From NCBI GenBank assembly GCA_947630435.1, contig CANRHO010000037.1, positions 1 to 7,680 on the forward strand: a stretch of 7,680 bases of DNA, given 5' to 3'. Shown here in pieces: positions 6,069 through 7,680 of this stretch. This stretch comes from an uncultured Bacilli bacterium. Its GTDB lineage: Bacteria > Bacillota_I > Bacilli_A > RF39 > UBA660. The notes beneath the pieces are model-generated. The model saw only the letters and a program-made list of their open reading frames with translations, was not told the DNA's origin and ran no database searches. Position numbers and translations under genes: made by a program. The stretch's first letter is position 1, and every line of letters begins with the position of its first letter.

Positions 6069-6764
6069 TTATGCTTCATAAAATTCTTTTAAGAATTTAT
6101 AAGTTATTCTTTGACAAGTTCTTGATGATTCTTCATCATATATATTATATTGTTTTATGCCGTTATTATTAGCAAAGTTAGAAATTACTTTTATACATGC
6201 ATATGGGATATTATTGGTAAAACAAAATTGTCCAACAATACCGCTTTCGCAATCAATAGCACCGGCATTATACTCTCTTCTTATACTGTTAGATAAATTA
6301 TAATTTGTAACAAACATATCAGATGATGCAATAATATCATTAGAATAATTAGCACCTGACATACTAGATGCTCTTTTTAAACATTCTACTAAATCATCAT
6401 TTGTTTTATAAAGAGTCCTGTCAAGACCAGGAATCTGTCCTGCATCATATCCATTTGGCATAAAATCAACGTCGAACTCTAAACAAGAGTTTGGTATTAC
6501 CGCTGAAAAAATATCAATTGTATCTGTTATGCACCCTGCTGTACCAATACATAGCAATACCTTTATAGGATAATTATCACAAATGAACCTAAGATTACTT
6601 GCTATGTTTACCTTACCATAACCACTAACTAAGATAATAAATTCATGTTCTTTATATTTACACTTATAAACCTCGCTTTTATTTGGGCTTGATTCTTTTG
6701 AATAACTTAATTTTTCCAATAAATCATTTATGTAACATTTATTAGATGCAACAATTGCTAACAT
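6069..6764 (-). CDS. MTA/SAH-nucleosidase-like (NP-I family) protein with altered active site
   Basis: A 231-residue soluble protein of the nucleoside phosphorylase/nucleosidase (NP-I, PNP_UDP) superfamily, the usual length of 5'-methylthioadenosine/S-adenosylhomocysteine nucleosidase. Seen motifs are SGYGKVNIA (47-55), IGTAG (73-77), EFDVDF and GYDAGQIPG (96-113), ASSDMFV (146-152), IDCESGIVGQ (170-179) and KVISNFA (192-198). Glu173 matches the ribose-binding glutamate (E. coli Glu174). Two catalytic positions differ: no glutamate aligns with E. coli Glu12 (the N-terminus reads VASNKCYINDLL), and the catalytic Asp of the ISD motif (E. coli Asp197) is Asn196. Asn at this site is found in NP-I enzymes that act on 6-oxopurines, so hypoxanthine- or guanine-containing nucleosides are possible substrates; the protein may also be inactive. 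The start is firm: AGGAGGTG (6776-6769) precedes ATG 6764. It is probably co-transcribed with the downstream tspO. Confidence 0.85.
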   Translation of the reverse strand: MLAIVASNKCYINDLLEKLSYSKESSPNKSEVYKCKYKEHEFIILVSGYGKVNIASNLRFICDNYPIKVLLCIGTAGCITDTIDIFSAVIPNSCLEFDVDFMPNGYDAGQIPGLDRTLYKTNDDLVECLKRASSMSGANYSNDIIASSDMFVTNYNLSNSIRREYNAGAIDCESGIVGQFCFTNNIPYACIKVISNFANNNGIKQYNIYDEESSRTCQRITYKFLKEFYEA

Positions 6765-6842
6765 ATAGCACCTCCTAATAAATGTATATTTGTTTTAAAT
6801 CATTTTTATTTACATAAAATTATTTTAAGAAAGGATGATTTT

Positions 6843-7680
6843 ATGGCATATAAGGTTGCAATTGATGCCGCCGCTGGAGGAACAAATAACGGTGCAGTTG
6901 GTAATGGCTTAATAGAAAAAGATTACACTCTTTTGGTGTCAAAATACATTAATGACAGGCTTAATACTTTAGGAATTGAAAACTTTTTAGTAAGAGAAAG
7001 TGATGAAACACTAAGTGATAGTCAAAGGGTAAACATTATAAAAAATAAGTATGGTACTGGTAATAACATAATCGTAATATCAAACAGATTAAATACTGGA
7101 AATTTAAATGGAGCCGAAATAATGTACCCGCTTCGTAACAATAGTAGATTAGCATCTAGCATCGCATCAAACATAGAAAACGCCGGGCAACCAGTTCTAA
7201 AATATTATCAATTAAGAAATAGTAATGACACATCACTTGATGATGATTATTTAATAAGAAATACTTCTAATAACCAAACAATAGTAATAGATTATGGATA
7301 CGTTGGAAACGAAAGTGATGCTAATTTTTTAAAGAATAATTATGAAAGTTTAGCAGAAGCGGTAGTTAAAGCTATTACTGATTATGCTGGGGTATCTTAC
7401 TTTCCACCTAATATGGAAGGATATTATATAGTTAAAAAAGGTGATACTTTATATTCAATAGCTAGCAGATATAACACCACGGTAAATGAACTTAAAAGGT
7501 TGAATAATTTATCAACTAATTCTTTATCTATTGGGCAGTTAATTAAACTACCTGGTAATTTAACTGATGAAAATCAAAATCAAGAAACGCAAAATAATTA
7601 TATAGTTAAAAAAGGTGATACTTTATACTCTATTGCCAGCAAATATAATACAACAGTTGATGATATTAAGCGTTTAAATA
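6843..7680 (+). CDS. Amidase_3-like protein with LysM repeats, zinc site degenerate (3' end outside window)
   Basis: The first 279 codons of a protein resembling N-acetylmuramoyl-L-alanine amidase (Amidase_3, residues about 1-186) followed by LysM domains, which bind peptidoglycan. The fold is recognisable: KVAIDAAAGG (4-13), GNGLIEKD (20-27), TLSDSQRV (56-63), NIIVISNRLNTG (75-86), GAEIMYPLR (90-98), and IDYGYVGN (149-156). In active enzymes the first motif is DAGHGG and the third contains S-x-H-x-N. Here the two zinc histidines are replaced by Ala11 and Arg82, and the catalytic Glu of the EYGF-type motif is Asp150; only zinc-ligand Glu25 remains. Hydrolase activity therefore looks lost. LysM1 spans about 194-237; LysM2 begins at about 253 and is cut at the edge. 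An Asn/Gln-rich linker separates them. There is no signal peptide, and the start ATG 6843 follows AGGATGAT (6832-6839). Confidence 0.88.
   Translation, partial: MAYKVAIDAAAGGTNNGAVGNGLIEKDYTLLVSKYINDRLNTLGIENFLVRESDETLSDSQRVNIIKNKYGTGNNIIVISNRLNTGNLNGAEIMYPLRNNSRLASSIASNIENAGQPVLKYYQLRNSNDTSLDDDYLIRNTSNNQTIVIDYGYVGNESDANFLKNNYESLAEAVVKAITDYAGVSYFPPNMEGYYIVKKGDTLYSIASRYNTTVNELKRLNNLSTNSLSIGQLIKLPGNLTDENQNQETQNNYIVKKGDTLYSIASKYNTTVDDIKRLN
7423..7453 (+). repeat. 31-bp direct repeat, copy 1 (start of LysM1)
   Basis: This 31-nt stretch is identical to 7597-7627, offset by 174 nt (58 codons). It encodes YIVKKGDTLY at the start of each LysM domain. Identity at synonymous positions here, but not in the rest of the domain, suggests recent duplication or partial gene conversion of the LysM unit. 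Confidence 0.85.
7597..7627 (+). repeat. 31-bp direct repeat, copy 2 (start of LysM2)
   Basis: Second identical copy of the LysM-start repeat at 7423-7453. Divergence begins immediately 3' with synonymous changes (TAT TCA ATA in copy 1 versus TAC TCT ATT here). Confidence 0.85.

Noticed and set aside
6765..6842. Promoters for the divergent nucleosidase-like and amidase-like genes.
   Set aside because: This 78-nt gap has TATACA-like and TAAAAT-like boxes, but no -35 with good spacing that I could defend; both genes presumably have promoters here, but I cannot place them.
1..7680. Mycoplasma-type genetic code (TGA as Trp), suggested by the very low GC.
   Set aside because: Trp residues in conserved motifs (for example Trp52 of the TspO-like protein) use TGG, no gene needs TGA read-through, and a LysM wall-binding protein is present.

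Overview
This window looks like part of a very AT-rich Firmicutes (Bacillota) chromosome. It probably comes from an uncultured gut-type Bacilli or Erysipelotrichia-like lineage; that is an inference from gene style, not from a marker gene. Tryptophans are encoded by TGG and no gene here needs TGA read as Trp, so the standard bacterial code fits and the UGA=Trp mycoplasmas are unlikely. A LysM/amidase-type wall protein suggests a peptidoglycan-containing cell. Shine-Dalgarno sites are strong (AGGAGGTG, GAGGGTGA), and two membrane-protein genes probably start at TTG.

Layout, left to right. At 1-494, on the minus strand, is a DUF2975 membrane protein followed by the first codons of a small YozG-like XRE regulator, which is cut by the window edge. 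The 150-nt gap at 504-653 carries two divergent sigma-A-type promoters whose -35 boxes sit in an 11-bp inverted repeat. At 654-1448 (plus) is a 264-residue protein with the outline of a degenerate protein kinase. A bidirectional terminator at 1457-1497 separates it from a convergent two-gene ABC exporter operon: a LolD/MacB-type ATPase (4779-5480, minus) followed by a roughly 1090-residue FtsX-type permease (1510-4776, minus). The permease carries a large extracellular coiled-coil insertion, including a run of nine tyrosines spaced exactly seven residues apart.

Upstream of the ABC operon is a separate minus-strand pair: an MTA/SAH-nucleosidase-like protein (6069-6764) and a TspO/MBR protein (5563-6030), ending in a terminator whose hairpin includes the tspO stop codon. 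Divergent from these, at 6843-7680 (plus) and running off the right edge, is an Amidase_3-like protein with LysM repeats.

The main theme is loss of expected catalytic residues. The amidase-like protein lacks both zinc-binding histidines and has Asp for the catalytic Glu. The nucleosidase-like protein lacks the usual N-terminal catalytic Glu and has Asn for the catalytic Asp. The kinase-like protein keeps only a skeleton of kinase motifs. I see no CRISPR array, tRNA, rRNA, insertion sequence or phage module. No gene-free stretch exceeds 300 bases; the longest is the divergent promoter region at 504-653.
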